Assembly: GCA_038501625.1 (NCBI GenBank)
Contig: JAZAYU010000010.1
Location: 9,755,380-9,819,379, forward strand
Length of the DNA: 64,000 nucleotides
Reading direction: 5' to 3'
From: Corbicula japonica
Taxonomy: Eukaryota; Mollusca; Bivalvia; Venerida; Cyrenidae
Shown: positions 35,144 to 46,529 of the stretch, piece by piece
How the letters are laid out: every line of letters begins with the position of its first letter
Position numbering within the stretch: the first letter of the stretch is position 1
Notes under the pieces: generated by a model
What the model was told of the DNA's origin: nothing
The model's database searches: none
The model's input: the letters and a program-made list of their open reading frames with translations, nothing else
Program-made: the position numbers and the translations under genes

Positions 35144-35791
35144 TTATTTTAATAGAAGATTACACACTGGGTCCATACATATTTGATTGGTGCACCGTCG
35201 AAGATTATCTACTGGTAACATTTCAAAACAGTTACATATATACATATGTATGTATAATTCACGGCTTATTACAATAGCATTTGCTTTTTCTTTTTGATAA
35301 CACGTATTTATAACATAGCCAACTGCTACAAAACGAAGAAAAAAGAAGCCCCATGGCGTTACCGCTTCGGAACAGCGACTCAAATCGTGTTCTCCCGTTT
35401 CAAGACATCATTCCCTTTTGCTGGAGACAAAATTTTACACATTTAACGTGCCAGCCTTAAAATAATGCAGCTTTTTAAATCCCATTGATAATCGAATGTC
35501 TCTTTTAGTTTCTAAGATTTATTTCGCAGGCAACATAGTTTGGAAATATCCACTTGGGAATAGCATGCAGTATTATTTTCTTGATAGTTGTTTTCACAGC
35601 GTATTATTCTTATGAATATCACCGAGATCGTAGGAAATACCATCATCATAATTCACTGTTACTGTCAGTAAGGAATGAAACTCAAGATTTGGTAACGATC
35701 GATTGCTGACAACGCTCGCGTGCAGCCAAGATAACATCAAGACGATGCTGGATTTATGGGTGATATACAGCGAACGTACAATAATGAGCAA
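35144..35791 (-). other. Cysteine-motif module 1 (possible small secreted-protein gene)
   Basis: Two minus-strand pieces look like exons. The first (open 35791-35594) has a hydrophobic, signal-peptide-like stretch (SSIVLMLSWLHASVVS) followed by VNYDDGISYDLG, with a possible donor G|GTGATA. The second, about 450 bases downstream, follows a possible acceptor (TTACCAG). It reads DNLRRCTNQICMDPVCNLL then stops at 35144. Both intron sides are phase 1. The module is repeated with divergence at 39425-39905, including the spacer (CGTTACCGCTT.GGAACAG), and more weakly at 45.4-47.1 kb. I do not recognise the family. It could be a decayed paralogue array or an old repeat that happens to stay open. Confidence 0.3.
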
Positions 35792-36269
35792 TTAAAGCGC
35801 TGATTTCTTATCATTTGAGACCTTACAATAGACCCTTTTATATCCGAAATTAAATGTCTTAACCGATTTAATCTGAACCGTTTAGCCAATGCTTGGCGTA
35901 AGATCTATCGACCGACATACACAGACTGTTATTCAGGCAGGTCGTGAAGAAATTAATAAAGTTATGTTTAAAAATTCGATCCCGTAAATGGTTGCATGTG
36001 GTAAAAAAACGTTTGAACTCTGTGCCCTTTTCCTCGCCTATCAATCGTAGAAAAGACAAAAACTTTGTTTTTGAAATTATATTCCTGTAAATATAATGCA
36101 CTATAGAATTAAAATACGTAAAATGTATGTCAGAAGGTTACAAAGAACGGGGCATTGCTCGCTTAGAAAAAGGCAATTTATCTATTTTAGTTATTGCAAT
36201 ATATACAGGTAATGCAACCATGACATATTAAAAAGAAGATCATTAGATCTTGAAAACTAGTGAACATAG

Positions 36270-36420
36270 TGAACATGCATATCCGGAATCGCCACACCCA
36301 GAAAACACAGTCTTCCAACGCAGCCAAAAAAAGTAATGAGGAAAAGAGAACATGGGTTGATAAATTAGCCAGTTTCAATAACACACCACAGACAATTAAC
36401 GAAACAGAGAACCTGAAATG
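36270..36420 (+). repeat. Family B fragment
   Basis: GAATCGCCACACCCAGAAAA, GAGGAAAAGAGAACATGGGT and ACACACCACAGACAATTAAC match the first third of B. Confidence 0.6.
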
Positions 36421-36764
36421 CTATCCTGATCTAATTTTTGATTTACCCTGATTGAATTTGATCGAATATCGAATGGTGTATATCCGTACAACAGATTCAT
36501 CGTTGGTTTCATTAAATTAAATTTATAACAACCTTTAAGGCATTTACATCAGATGTTGGGGTAAATTCGTAGTTCTTACTTTCAAGACTATGTTCAATCG
36601 AGATTATTCATAAAACAAGCCTATCAGATGTGGCTGATCTAGAGACTGTAAGAACTTCCTTCAAAACATCATTCCATACATAGCATAACGCAGTTAGCAG
36701 CTCTGCATCGTATTCAAATGGTTAAAAGTAGTGACCTACACAATTACAACCATTCACAGAAAAA

Positions 36765-37165
36765 AAGCCTATTCATGCAGCCAAAAAGTAGAGAGGAAAA
36801 AACAGCATGGATTTATTAAATGACCAATTTCATAAAAGACAACACAAACAACGAAAAAAATTAACCTGATGGGGAACCGCTTTGAAACGGTCAGTGGCAA
36901 AGTTTCCACTGGTTTGTTTAACCAAATTCTTTGGTTTACCAACCTCACACTCGCCTCGATTCTCATATAAACAAACAAGTACATGTTGTCTTGGTGAGTA
37001 TATAGTTTCCTGCCATCCATCAACTCCACAATGTTGTATAAAAATACACAAGAAGCTTATAGCATTGTCAAGCTGAAAAGGTGGGTACTCAATGACCTGT
37101 CCAAGACCAGAGCCGCTGAAGTCAAAGCAGCAGAAACCCCATGACAGGAATAAAAGAAAAGGCGT
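36765..37165 (+). repeat. Family B copy
   Basis: GCAGCCAAAAAGTAGAGAGG, GGGGAACCGCTTTGAAACGG, TCAGTGGCAAAGTTTCCACT, ACCAACCTCACACTCGCC and GGGTACTCAATGACCTGTCC follow the order of 1594-2050 to its right end. Diverged. Confidence 0.7.
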
Positions 37166-38030
37166 GAATAACAGCTGAACCAGGAATTGACTTAGAAAGC
37201 TCCGTAGTTATATCTGTAGCGCAAGTTAATAAGCTGGAATCTTCGCAAATTATGACATGTTGTTGTATAATTTGCCTATGCTAAAATACCACATCCTTAC
37301 TCCCACAACATCAATGTAATATTCTTTCTTCTCTAATATTTGGAGACTGAACGAGTCTTACTGTGGCCTTATTATTGTTAACACCTGTTTGCTTTGTTTC
37401 CCAACATCATTATCACCAGGCTTTGAGTCAGGTATTCGACAGGTGTCAACAATTCCTTTTGATTTGTTTTATTATGACAATGATGATCAAAACCATCTTT
37501 TGGTGTGTTCATCTTTCAAACTGTTGTTTGTTTAACTTTCTTCATTATTAATGTTAAGATTTACAGATTCTTATCTCCATAAAAGTTAACAAGTAGACAA
37601 TTATATTAAACGACCGAGTTATTCCTTTACTGGATATACCGACTAACCGATTGAACGACCAACCAATCAGTGTATTGGTCGGTTATTTGGAAACACTTGC
37701 AAATTAACATATTGCTACTTTAAAATTAAAAATTTCAATAAAGAATACCCGTTTATAAAAATTGGACAATATACTTTAAAATTTCTACTGTAATCCCTTT
37801 TTGCGATGGAATTTATGTTTTTTTTATATTTCTTTTTTTTATTATGCAAGAGAGCCTGTAACAATACCAAACGTTGTCATTATAAATGAAATGTTGACAA
37901 AATCAAGATGATCATAATTGTTTATTTAATTCTTATAATAACACTAAAACATTTTTTTTTATTTTTTAACAAGAACGTCATTGCAATTTATATGCTATTT
38001 GTAAAAGCTGCTTGAACTGCAACTCGGCGC
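37166..38030. other. Intronic AT-rich DNA, nothing recognised
   Basis: No coding or repeat signal apart from a weak CCGACTAACCGATTGAACGA tract at about 37640. Confidence 0.3.
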
Positions 38031-38140
38031 GGTAGCCTTGACGGTATGGGTTCGCTACCCAGTAGAGGTGACATCATTTGAAAATCACAGTAGCGCTGTT
38101 TGTGAAGTGTGGCGGCTGTAAAAAGTCTCCCCGTTCATAT
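38030..38140 (+). repeat. SINE fragment with conserved tail
   Basis: GGCGCGGTAGCCTTGACGGT and GGGTTCGCTACCCAGTAGAG (B-box half) run into CACAGTAGCGCTGTTTGTG, GTGTGGCGGCTGTAAAAAGT and CTCCCCGTTCAT. The tail also occurs at 29908, 43880 and 56465, where it follows other sequence. Confidence 0.6.
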
Positions 38141-38164
38141 AGTCAATATTTTATCATTAAAATA

Positions 38165-38345
38165 ATCCATTACCAATGTCATGCAGTGATTATAACGTTT
38201 ATATGTGTTATCCGATCAACCTTTTTGGGTGTTGTCCCGGCTAGCTCAGTCGGTTAATCGTTGATGGAATTTCATGGCTAGGCGCTGTCGCCGTGATTAT
38301 ACGGGTTCGCTCCCAAGTAATGGCAATATCATTTTTAACAGTAGC
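38165..38345 (+). repeat. tRNA-derived SINE
   Basis: CCATTACCAATGTCATGCAG, GTGTTGTCCCGGCTAGCTCA (A box), GGCTAGGCGCTGTCGCCGTG and GGGTTCGCTCCCAAG (B box), in the order of the copies at 34130, 50790 and 53779. Confidence 0.7.
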
Positions 38346-38455
38346 CTGAACGACGACGCGTTTGTTTGTTTTGTTTTTTTTTTCGAAGCAACGGGCGGAA
38401 AACGTGCTTGGTCGTCGACGTCGCTAGTCAAAATAACGTGCATTATATCTTAATT
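38346..38455 (+). repeat. CpG-rich repeat shared with 46530-46660
   Basis: TTTCGAAGCAACGGGCGGAA, AACGTGCTTGG and CGTCGACGTCGC align with TTTCGCAGCAACTCGTGCC, AACGTGCGTGC and CGGCGACGTCACACGTC at about 46588-46650. A second, GC- and CpG-richer repeat in otherwise AT-rich DNA. Confidence 0.4.
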
Positions 38456-39424
38456 CTCCCACCTCCAAACAAGAAAGAAAATTTTAACATGTAGTACAAT
38501 AACAACATCGGCAACACAATTCTTAGGCGATAATCTCATAGGATACTAATTTGTTCTCCATACACCGAGAATGTTTGTTTGCCTTAAAATCAAGCAAAAG
38601 AATCAATAAAATCTTTCTACGAGTCATTAAATTTACAGAGTCTTCTATTTTAAATATTTATTATACTACTCAAAGTTTGCTAATAACCAAATTAACTAAA
38701 CATCATTGTAAAGTCAACAGTATGTTATATTTGCACAAGAAATCATTTAGAAGTTTATCAAGACGTTCCCCAAGGAACACATAAATTATCTTGAAGGACT
38801 GTCATACAAACAAGGTAACCCTGTATTTCAATAGTGTTAACTCATATGAATACATATACCGACATTTTAGGGTACTCAATCGTTACTTTCACTCGAATGA
38901 CTGAATCTTTATGACTGAATTATGGCAAATGTGTAAAGGTTAGAAGTCATTTATCGGATGAAGATATCCACATATGTTTTTGGCAAAAAAATGATTTTTT
39001 TCAAAAATTTCAACATACCCATTAAAATTCTAAATAAACGCTGAAAAAATGCAGTTGTTAATTATATATTAGTTTATCACTTATAAGATGCATAAAACAA
39101 ACAAAACTAATAAATGACATATAGAAAAAGATATGTAGAAAAATATTGTTGGTGCTTAGCAAATTTAGACTCGTATATATTAACATGAAATATTATTTAA
39201 AAAAGAAGAGTATGTTTAAGAACAATACGTTAAGGTTGTTTGTGAATCGATCCTTGATTGAATGAATACGTATAAAAGTGAAGACGTCCTTCCAATTGCA
39301 TTACTTTGTAATTTTAACTGTTAGTTACCACTTTTACCCGTTCGCTGTCTGTGCTTTATAATAATAATATGGCACAATTTAAATAATCATTTACTTATAA
39401 AATGAATTTTAATGGAAGCTACAC
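38456..39424. other. Intronic AT-rich DNA, nothing recognised
   Basis: The 77-codon frame at 38551 is Lys/Ser-rich with no motif. No repeat family recognised. Confidence 0.3.
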
Positions 39425-39905
39425 GCTGCGTATTGACACAATTGATTGGTGCACCATGGGAGATCAAATTTACTGATGCCAATTAAACAATACACATATA
39501 TTTCACGACTAATTACATTGTTTTCACCTTTCCCAAAATGTTATTGTAAAAGCACATTTGTATAAAGTGGCCAATTTTAACAAAATCAAAATAAAAGAAC
39601 TAGAATCCCCGGCGTTATCGCTTTTGAACAGTCAGCAACTCAAAAAATGCTTTACGTCAATTCCATTTGCTCCTGTCAAAATCTTATAAATTAAGTTAGC
39701 GACCTAAAAGCATTGCAATTTTCAAAATTCATTTTGTAATTAAATGTTACTGTGTTTCTCGCAGCAAGGTGTAGTTCTTAATTTTCCAATTGGGTCCGAG
39801 GGAATTGCATGTTATTTGAGTTTTCAAAAGATGAAATGAAATTCACCAAAATTGTAGGAAATGTCATCATCATAACTCACGGTGCTGTCAGTAGAAAATA
39901 AAACA
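39425..39905 (-). other. Cysteine-motif module 2
   Basis: Diverged copy of 35144-35791. The minus strand reads VSYDDDISYNFGEFH at about 39840-39885 (module 1: VNYDDGISYDLGDIH). It then reads LPWCTNQLCQYAACSFH followed by a stop at about 39420 (module 1: RRCTNQICMDPVC). Upstream of VSYDD the frame is broken (TGA after LLTAP), and the splice phase no longer matches, so this copy is probably non-functional. Confidence 0.3.
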
Positions 39906-40627
39906 ATAAATTAATATCACACATTCAGGTATTGAAATATAGCCTTGACTTACTTTTAAAAATGTAGGTCAATATATTATGGAAGATTATGCATTGGTCA
40001 GTCATAGAACATTGTAAAATGCAATTATTCTAATGTGTAAGAAGTACAACCGAGGATAAATTTAAATCAATCACAATCTTTCAGTGAATAAAGGCATTTT
40101 ATCTGTTTATTGTTTTATTACCTCTGTTAAAATTATAAAAAATGCTTAAAATTTTTATTTAGATATACAAAAACGTCTGTAACACCAAGTCTAAAAAATT
40201 GCAGTTAGGGATAAGAAATATATTTTCTCTCAGGAAAACATGGTGAGAGCCTATGGTATTCGTTTGATTAAAAACATGAAACCACCCCATCCCCAACAAC
40301 CACACCCACATCCCTCAAAAAAAAAAAAGAAAAAAGAAAAACACACACACAACAACATAAACAAAAACATAAAACTAGCAACATATCAAGACATCACTTT
40401 TTAGGAAATTTCTCTTGAAAATGAAACTGTCAACACATGGTCGTCAACCAAATGAGTTTTGATGAAAAATTGGTTGTCTTTGTTATTTATTTTTTTAATC
40501 TGAAACAAGTTGGACATTTCTTAAATTATTACAAATTATGAAAAAAAAATCAAACTTGCTAACATGACTTTCAACTTATTCATTCAACAGATTTTAAATA
40601 ATATTCTGAATAATAATCTGACTGGCT
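39906..40627. other. Intronic AT-rich DNA with simple repeats
   Basis: An A-rich tract (A11, then AAAAGAAAAA and ACACACACAC) lies at about 40316-40370. Nothing else recognised. Confidence 0.35.
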
Positions 40628-40748
40628 GAAAATGGAGACCAGTTTAAAATCCCAAGCATCCGGTTGGCAGAAATGGTCTCTATTTCAGTCAATCAGATGT
40701 CTGAAATTTGAGACTGGTCTACATTCATAGTTGTATGATCTTCGGCAC
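40628..40748. repeat. Foldback family P, diverged copy 3
   Basis: GGAGACCAGTTTAAAATCCC, AAGCATCCGGTTGGCAGAAA and, inverted, TTTCAGTCAATCAGATGTC, AAATTTGAGACTGGTCTAC. Several mismatches between the arms, so an older copy. Confidence 0.75.
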
Positions 40749-40983
40749 TGTTTTGTATTGCTTGCAGATCGTTTATGTGCAATCAAATTAAATGTATCAT
40801 CAATCTTTGAATCAGTTATTCAACAGTTAGCAAATAGTTCTGTGAATGATTGATTATGTTTATGATTTATAACTACCTTTCACAGATGTCCTGCTGGTGT
40901 TATTTTGTGGGTAATTCTTTAGATCGCCTTGTGAAGTTTTTGCCGCTTTGTGCCTACGAAATATTGTAAAAATGTAAACGTTT

Positions 40984-41090
40984 AATGTGGTGCACATCAA
41001 AAAAAGGTATTTTCGAACAGTTGACGTCAATCGTCATAAAGTTGAGCAGACGACATTAAGTATTATGCATTTCGTGATTAATAAAAGCAA
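40984..41090 (-). repeat. Family D half-copy
   Basis: GGTATTTTCGAACAGTTGAC, GTCAATCGTCATAAAGTTGA and GCAGACGACATTAAGTATTA correspond, reversed, to the right half of the MITE at 41838-42087. Confidence 0.5.
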
Positions 41091-41837
41091 TTTATTTCCA
41101 TTTTTTATAATAAAATATACACAAAACAACAAGTTCCTTCTCATCTTCAGACCAAGAGTTTGTAATGTTTTTTCCTAACATCATAACAAAAAGTCTTGCC
41201 AATTTAAAGCAATATTTTAGGATTCCAGATTTTATAGTGACTGTTTTAAATGATTTTCCATACGAAACGTTATATAATGCTGATAAAATGTTATAGATCG
41301 AACATATGGAATAGCTTACATAGAAGTAAGTTGCAATTATTTTGGGGTATTTAATACGGTATATTTCACATGAAAACGCTTAAAACATAATAAAATCAAA
41401 TTAAATTCACACGGCAAACCAAGAAATTAGGTCTTAGATTGCACGTTTAATTTTACTGCATACCTTTTGTATGATCAGATGCTTTGCTGAATATTGTTAT
41501 GCGTACCTCGCCAGTTATTGTTTTAAGAATGCTTCAAAATGATCAACAAGAAACTATATCACTTTACAGAGTGAACTGTACAGTCTTAATAAGGAAAAAA
41601 ACTTGTACGCGAGACTTAGACTTAGTATTCATGCCAAGGAACATTCTGACAATATATAATTTAATAATATTACAAAACACTTCTTTATTCACACAAAAAA
41701 TAAAAAAAGACTCAAACTTGGATTACAAGTTTCTATTTTATTGTATATCTTTTGTATAACCACATGCTTTGTTGTTTTTTATAATTATAATTTTACTTGT
41801 TTTCTTGTTTTTGCCTGTGCAAGAAGATGTCATTTGG

Positions 41838-42087
41838 GGCACGTCACGGGAAAAGGTACCTTCGGTCATTTTTAGTGATATTTTAGTTTTTACTAAATTT
41901 AGAAAGAACTTACAACTATAAATCAATTTCTTATAACTAAAATGCGATTTCGTTACACATTTTGACAATTAAATGGTATTTTTACGCGAAACGCATAATA
42001 AATAATGTCGTCTGCTAAAATATAATTATGACGTCATTTCATAGATTGACGTCAACTGTCCGAAGGTACCTTTTCCCGTGACGCGCC
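41838..42087. repeat. MITE family D, best copy
   Basis: 250 bp. The terminal inverted repeats of about 28 bp are GGCACGTCACGGGAAAAGGT then ACCTTCGG on the left, and CCGAAGGTACCTTTTCCCGT then GACGCGCC on the right. Flanks are TCATTTGG (41830-41837) and TCATTTGA (42088-42095), a 7-of-8 match consistent with a target-site duplication of the hAT-type length. No coding capacity. Other copies: 25941, 45087, 40984 (half), 47648 (half). Confidence 0.8.
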
Positions 42088-42097
42088 TCATTTGATG

Positions 42098-42220
42098 TCG
42101 GTAGACTGGTCCCCGAGCGACGATTGTGGAACCAGTCTATGATATCGGTTGCGTGCTTGGTGTTACGTGGCCAAGCGCTGTTGCCGCACGGGTTCGAATC
42201 CCATTGTAGGCTATTCAAGT
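42098..42220 (+). repeat. Second tRNA-derived SINE type (Ser/Leu-like head)
   Basis: GACTGGTCCCCGAGCGACGA resembles the A-box region of class II (Ser/Leu) tRNAs, and GGGTTCGAATCCCATTGTAG is a perfect B box/T-arm. An inverted GACTGGT..ACCAGTC stem lies at the front. The middle is too long and unpaired for a tRNA gene. Could also be a tRNA pseudogene. Confidence 0.5.
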
Positions 42221-43844
42221 CTTTTGAACGACTCAAAACTGCCTCCCTCACTGACTTGTAGAGAAGCTGTTATGATATAATGCATGTTATAAAGGCTGAG
42301 AACTATAGACATTTTTCGTATCCATATTCCATAAACCAATACAATAACCACACTCAGCATATAATTCATGATTTATTACCCTCAAATGTATTATCAAAAT
42401 ATATTTTCTGTTTTAAGACGTCATTTCTTTTGCGTTATGAATAGATAATAATTTTTGTTTGCCAACCATATTTTGATAACGATTTGAAATTTCCAAAGGA
42501 AAACACGTGCTTTTTAATTGCCAATGATTTCAGTATGTTAGGGGAACGTTTTAACCATAGAAAAATATTGTTTGTGCCTTTGACATACAACGCACGCAGA
42601 AATAGAATTTTAGGAAATTTTTAGATCAATTATTTTTCTTCACTGTTCTAACTTATCTTAACGTGATGTAAAAATAAAGATACGTTAATAACATTATAAA
42701 CTTGTGCGAAGTTTTATGAAACTGCATTTAGCCGTTAGAGAGGTTTTGATGATTTTCTTTTTTTTGTTTATGACTGTGTAACATCGACCGTTTCTGCATT
42801 AATCCCTGAAAGTGGTATCTTTTTCAAAACGTATTTGATAAAAACAGAAAACGGTTGATGTTCTTCACCTGAGTGAATTCTATTGGCAGAGATTTATCAA
42901 ATCATATTACCGATACGATATAGAACAATGTCTACAATCTTCGTTATAATATCATATGTTTACATCATAGCAAAAAGTCTTGCCAGTTTATCGTAAAACG
43001 TCTGGATTCCAGTTTACCAATGCGTGTTATTTAAATGTTTTTCCATATGGAAAGCTACACAATACCGATAAAAATGTGCATACTGAACATTTAAAATAAT
43101 TCACTGAAAATATGCTATATATCAATTGAGGGTTAATTATCGCGCTGTTATACAGTTCGCTCCCTTTAAAACGATTATACATATTTTAAGGAGATATCAA
43201 AGAGCTGACGTGGGTTGGGTGTGGGATATCATGATTTAATAAAAGTTCTTTTGTTTTCTGACTTGTCAACTTTTTTTGTGGCTTCACATATCTTTTATTT
43301 AGCATATGAGTTTGTAATGTCATGCAAAAATAAAATAAAAGTGAAATTTAGTAAATTTTTACTTAAAAAAAAACAGACTTTCTGTGGGAGTCCAAACTTC
43401 CTATACTTCCATTGTTGTGAACATTGACTTCCACAGGAAGACAGTCCATAACAAGGTCAACAATGTCTTAGAAAATAATTCGGTATAAACAACAGTAGAA
43501 ATGTACAAAAACAGTATTCTCCAAGTGACTGGACTTATTAATTTCAAGGTACGAAATTGCTACACATTTCTCTTTTATTTTGACTTTTGCATGATATTTA
43601 ACATTCATGTGCTCTATAAATGATAAATCAAGTTTAAATAAGCTTTGAAGTAAAAAAAAAATACTTTCATGAAATTAGGATCTCACACACCAAACCTTCG
43701 TCAACTCTTCCACAACAAATGATACCACCTTAAAATAAGTTTATTTAAGTCACATGTTTTAAATATTTATATTGAATAAAAAAGAATGAAAAGAGAATTA
43801 TCTCATGCATTTATGTTACCATTTCTTGCATATAGTTAATCGTT
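42221..43844. other. Intronic AT-rich DNA; one family E copy
   Basis: Family E occupies about 42600-42770 on the minus strand (complement AAAATCATCAAAACCTCTCT, AACGGCTAAATGCAGTTTCA). The rest shows no gene or known repeat. Confidence 0.4.
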
Positions 43845-44130
43845 TTCGGTGGCTTTCAAAATTCTTTATATCACAGTAGCGTTGTTTGTGCCAAATGGCG
43901 GTCGTAAAAAGTCGCTTCATACATTCTATCGGTGCTGTAACAAAAACGCCGTTGAGGATGATATTTATATTTATGAAAATATTGAGTTTCGCTCAATCCG
44001 GGGCAAGGCGCCGTTATCAGCCGTTTTTATCACTGCTTATGAACAGACTCAAGCAAACCGAGCCTGCAATATTTTCATATTTGTCATGTGCAGTGGCTTT
44101 CAAAGTTATTTTTTAATCTATTCAAATACT
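43845..44130 (+). repeat. Family C copy interrupted by the SINE tail
   Basis: Begins TCGGTGGCTTTCAAAATTCT, is interrupted by CACAGTAGCGTTGTTTGTG..GGCGGTCGTAAAAAGTCGC, then resumes as C (ATTGAGTTTCGCTCAATCCG, AGCAAACCGAGCCTGCAATA, GCAGTGGCTTTCAAAGTTAT). Its 106-codon open frame is a by-product. Confidence 0.6.
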
Positions 44131-45086
44131 TTTAATGAAACCTGCACTCTTCTATCTATGAATTTCTGACACGCTGTTTTTTTACACACTCTGTATTATA
44201 TATTTGTCATTTATGGCATTAACCTTTACTGATTGTACATCATGTGGTTTCCTAAGCTTTATGGTGCAGTTTATTGTACAAGGTCTGGCTGTTTATTTCA
44301 CTGAGATTGTAGAGAAGAAACAAGCATATTTTTATGCATTCTATAAAGTCCCAAAATTACAGACATTTTCCCTTTCAGAATCACATAAAACAATACAATA
44401 AACAATTCTTTGCATATGCTCAATTCATTATTACCATCAAATGTATTCTTAATAACATACGAAATGTTAGGACAGAAACAGATATAATATTATTAACATA
44501 AACGTGGTATGCAAATTTCATTACTCCTTGACTTGTAATATTCTGGTCGCGTAAATAAGCGACAAAGGAATAAAAATATATTCTCCCTTTTAATATAATT
44601 GAAAATTATTTGAAAAAAAAAATTCAGTAAGCCTGTTTGCGGTAAATTCATGTTTTTTTTAAACTAAACAAAGATATTCAAGTAATTCAGAAAGAAGAAA
44701 TTCAAGGTCAAACATAATTTTACAAATATCTCATATTGAATACATTTGTAATAGACAAATATGAAAATATTGCAGGCTGGGTTTGACTGAGCCTGTTCAT
44801 GGGCATACAAAAGGATATAACGTTGTTTTTCTTTTTTTCCAGTTTTGTCAACAATTTATTGCGTAGACATTTTATCAGCAATATAAGCAATGCAACAGCA
44901 ACATCAGCAATATATTATAACGTATTGTTGTCAGTATCATAACATTCATGTGGGCTTTCAAAAGAACATTACCCAGATGACAACAGCATGCAAAGAAAAA
45001 ACAAGAAAAAGTAGCTAGTGATACTTACAAGCAAAATGGGTAAATACCCGATCACCTGTTCGAGACAAGTGAATCTGGTTTTAAAT
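44131..45086. other. Intronic DNA with small C and B fragments
   Basis: No gene. A C end fragment (GCAGGCTGGGTTTGACTGAG, CCTGTTCATGGGC) lies at 44755-44812. B right-end words (GGGTAAATACCCGATCACCT, TTCGAGACAAGTGAATCTGG) lie at 45010-45085. Confidence 0.4.
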
Positions 45087-45327
45087 GGGACACGTCACAG
45101 GAAGAGGTGCATTCGGTCATATTTTTTACATTTTAATCGTTACTATATTTGGAAAGAACCTACGCTCTCCTTTTATTTTCTCTTCAATATTTGAAGATTT
45201 GATTACGCATTTTAACAATAAAATGTTATTTTTTACAGCGAAATGTATAATAATTAATATCGTCTGTCCAACTTTATGACTGTTTTAAATAACTGACGTC
45301 AACTGTCTGAAGGTACTCTTTCGTCCC
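45087..45327. repeat. MITE family D, diverged copy
   Basis: Left end GGGACACGTCACAGGAAGAG then GTGCATTCGG. Right end TCTGAAGGTACTCTTTCGTCCC, with AAATNNG flanks on both sides. Interior GTCTGTCC and GACGTCAACTG as in 41838-42087. Confidence 0.65.
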
Positions 45328-45430
45328 AAATCAGTAAAAGCAAATGCACAGCCATAATTAGTGAGACCAAACAATAAATAAACTTAAATTACATATATAA
45401 TTTTGAAAATGAATTAAAGAAGAAACAGCA

Positions 45431-46063
45431 TCATAAAATTGTATTATAAGAATCACATTTTGCGGGTTGAGTGCAAAACAGTGTAGCTGTATTTGAATAA
45501 AAAAGTGTTTTTCTTCCAACCACGATTTTATTGCCCCAAATCATTTTTATCAACAGTGTATCAATACATCTCAGGTAAATCTGCAGAATATCGCACACTG
45601 GGTAATCGACATATTCGATTGAAACGCCAGTGTGAATTATTGCAAAATTGCACAATGAACAGTTTTCAGAAGTTTTTTTTTCAACAGTATCAACACAATC
45701 TAATGCACTTTTACGTCTGATTCCATCCTGATTATTGACACATTTGATTGATACACTGTGGAAGATAAACTTCAGGTATCCTTTAGTACATATTTCAATG
45801 TCTGGATCAACGCGATCACAGTGCGTAGAATTATCTGTAGTTTGAGTTTCAAAATTGCATGAATGACACAACGCAAAGAGGTTTGCGATGAATATTGTTA
45901 ATACATGACCGACATAATCAAGACTTGCTGATGAAGCTTTAAGCTCAAAGACTGATTTGGAAGCTATTTGAAACTGTACAATGCTATTTATTCTAAAATA
46001 TCTCGCAAACATAACCGAACTGATTATTTGGATCCGAAGCGACAATGACACGTTAAAAATCAC
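45431..46063 (-). CDS. Unrecognised 210-codon ORF with repeated Cys modules (doubtful gene)
   Basis: The longest unexplained open frame in the window. Residues about 45-70 contain a hydrophobic stretch (VGHVLTIFIANLFA) followed by CHSC, then C at spacings of about 12 and 9, like a signal peptide leading into a small cysteine-rich domain. A second set, CSLCNF..PVCDIL..LRCID, follows at about residues 135-170, so the ORF seems to hold two diverged copies of one module. In another frame the DNA at about 45730-45760 reads LPQCINQMCQ then stop, matching the CTNQ[IL]C ends of the modules at 35144 and 39425. A frameshift may therefore separate the true C-terminus. I see no family match. LxCxxC after a signal peptide is reminiscent of Ly6-type domains, but that is speculation. 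Confidence 0.3.
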   Translation of the reverse strand: MIFNVSLSLRIQIISSVMFARYFRINSIVQFQIASKSVFELKASSASLDYVGHVLTIFIANLFALCHSCNFETQTTDNSTHCDRVDPDIEICTKGYLKFIFHSVSIKCVNNQDGIRRKSALDCVDTVEKKTSENCSLCNFAIIHTGVSIEYVDYPVCDILQIYLRCIDTLLIKMIWGNKIVVGRKTLFYSNTATLFCTQPAKCDSYNTIL

Positions 46064-46337
46064 AATGTCACAGAATCCGCTATATCAAAACCTGTTCTCG
46101 CAATTACATTGCATTCGAATAGTTATAGTCCGTCCGTCCATCTGCCATAAGACTTGATTAAAAACTTAAATTTTGCAAATATAATTTTAAAAAATTATTT
46201 AAGTCGGTTAATGTTTAAATCAGATACGTATGTATGTCGGTTTCTGTTATGTTCTTAATGCAGCATGCGCTATGCTATGGCGACAATCATTATCTTAAAC
46301 ATTAATTTTGATACGAAGTACTCAATGATCTATATTT

Positions 46338-46466
46338 AAGGATTGAATCGATAGTTGATGGTTTCCATTTGGGTATGGAAAACAGTTTGGTTGTTTACGC
46401 TTACTTTAAACAATCAAACTCTTTTTCATACCCAAATGGAAACCATCAACTATCGATTCAATCCTT
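46338..46466. repeat. 129-bp hairpin palindrome, no other copy seen here
   Basis: AAGGATTGAATCGATAGTTG, ATGGTTTCCATTTGGGTATG on the left. The right arm is the exact complement over at least 43 bases (CATACCCAAATGGAAACCAT, CAACTATCGATTCAATCCTT). A less perfect inner stem (GTTTGGTTGTTTA / TAAACAATCAAAC) and a loop of about 8 bases follow. Unlike family P I see no second copy in the window. Confidence 0.85.
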
Positions 46467-46529
46467 ATATTTACACTCATAAATAATCTCATTAGTACAG
46501 AAATAACTAGAAGAATTCGTGACATTACG

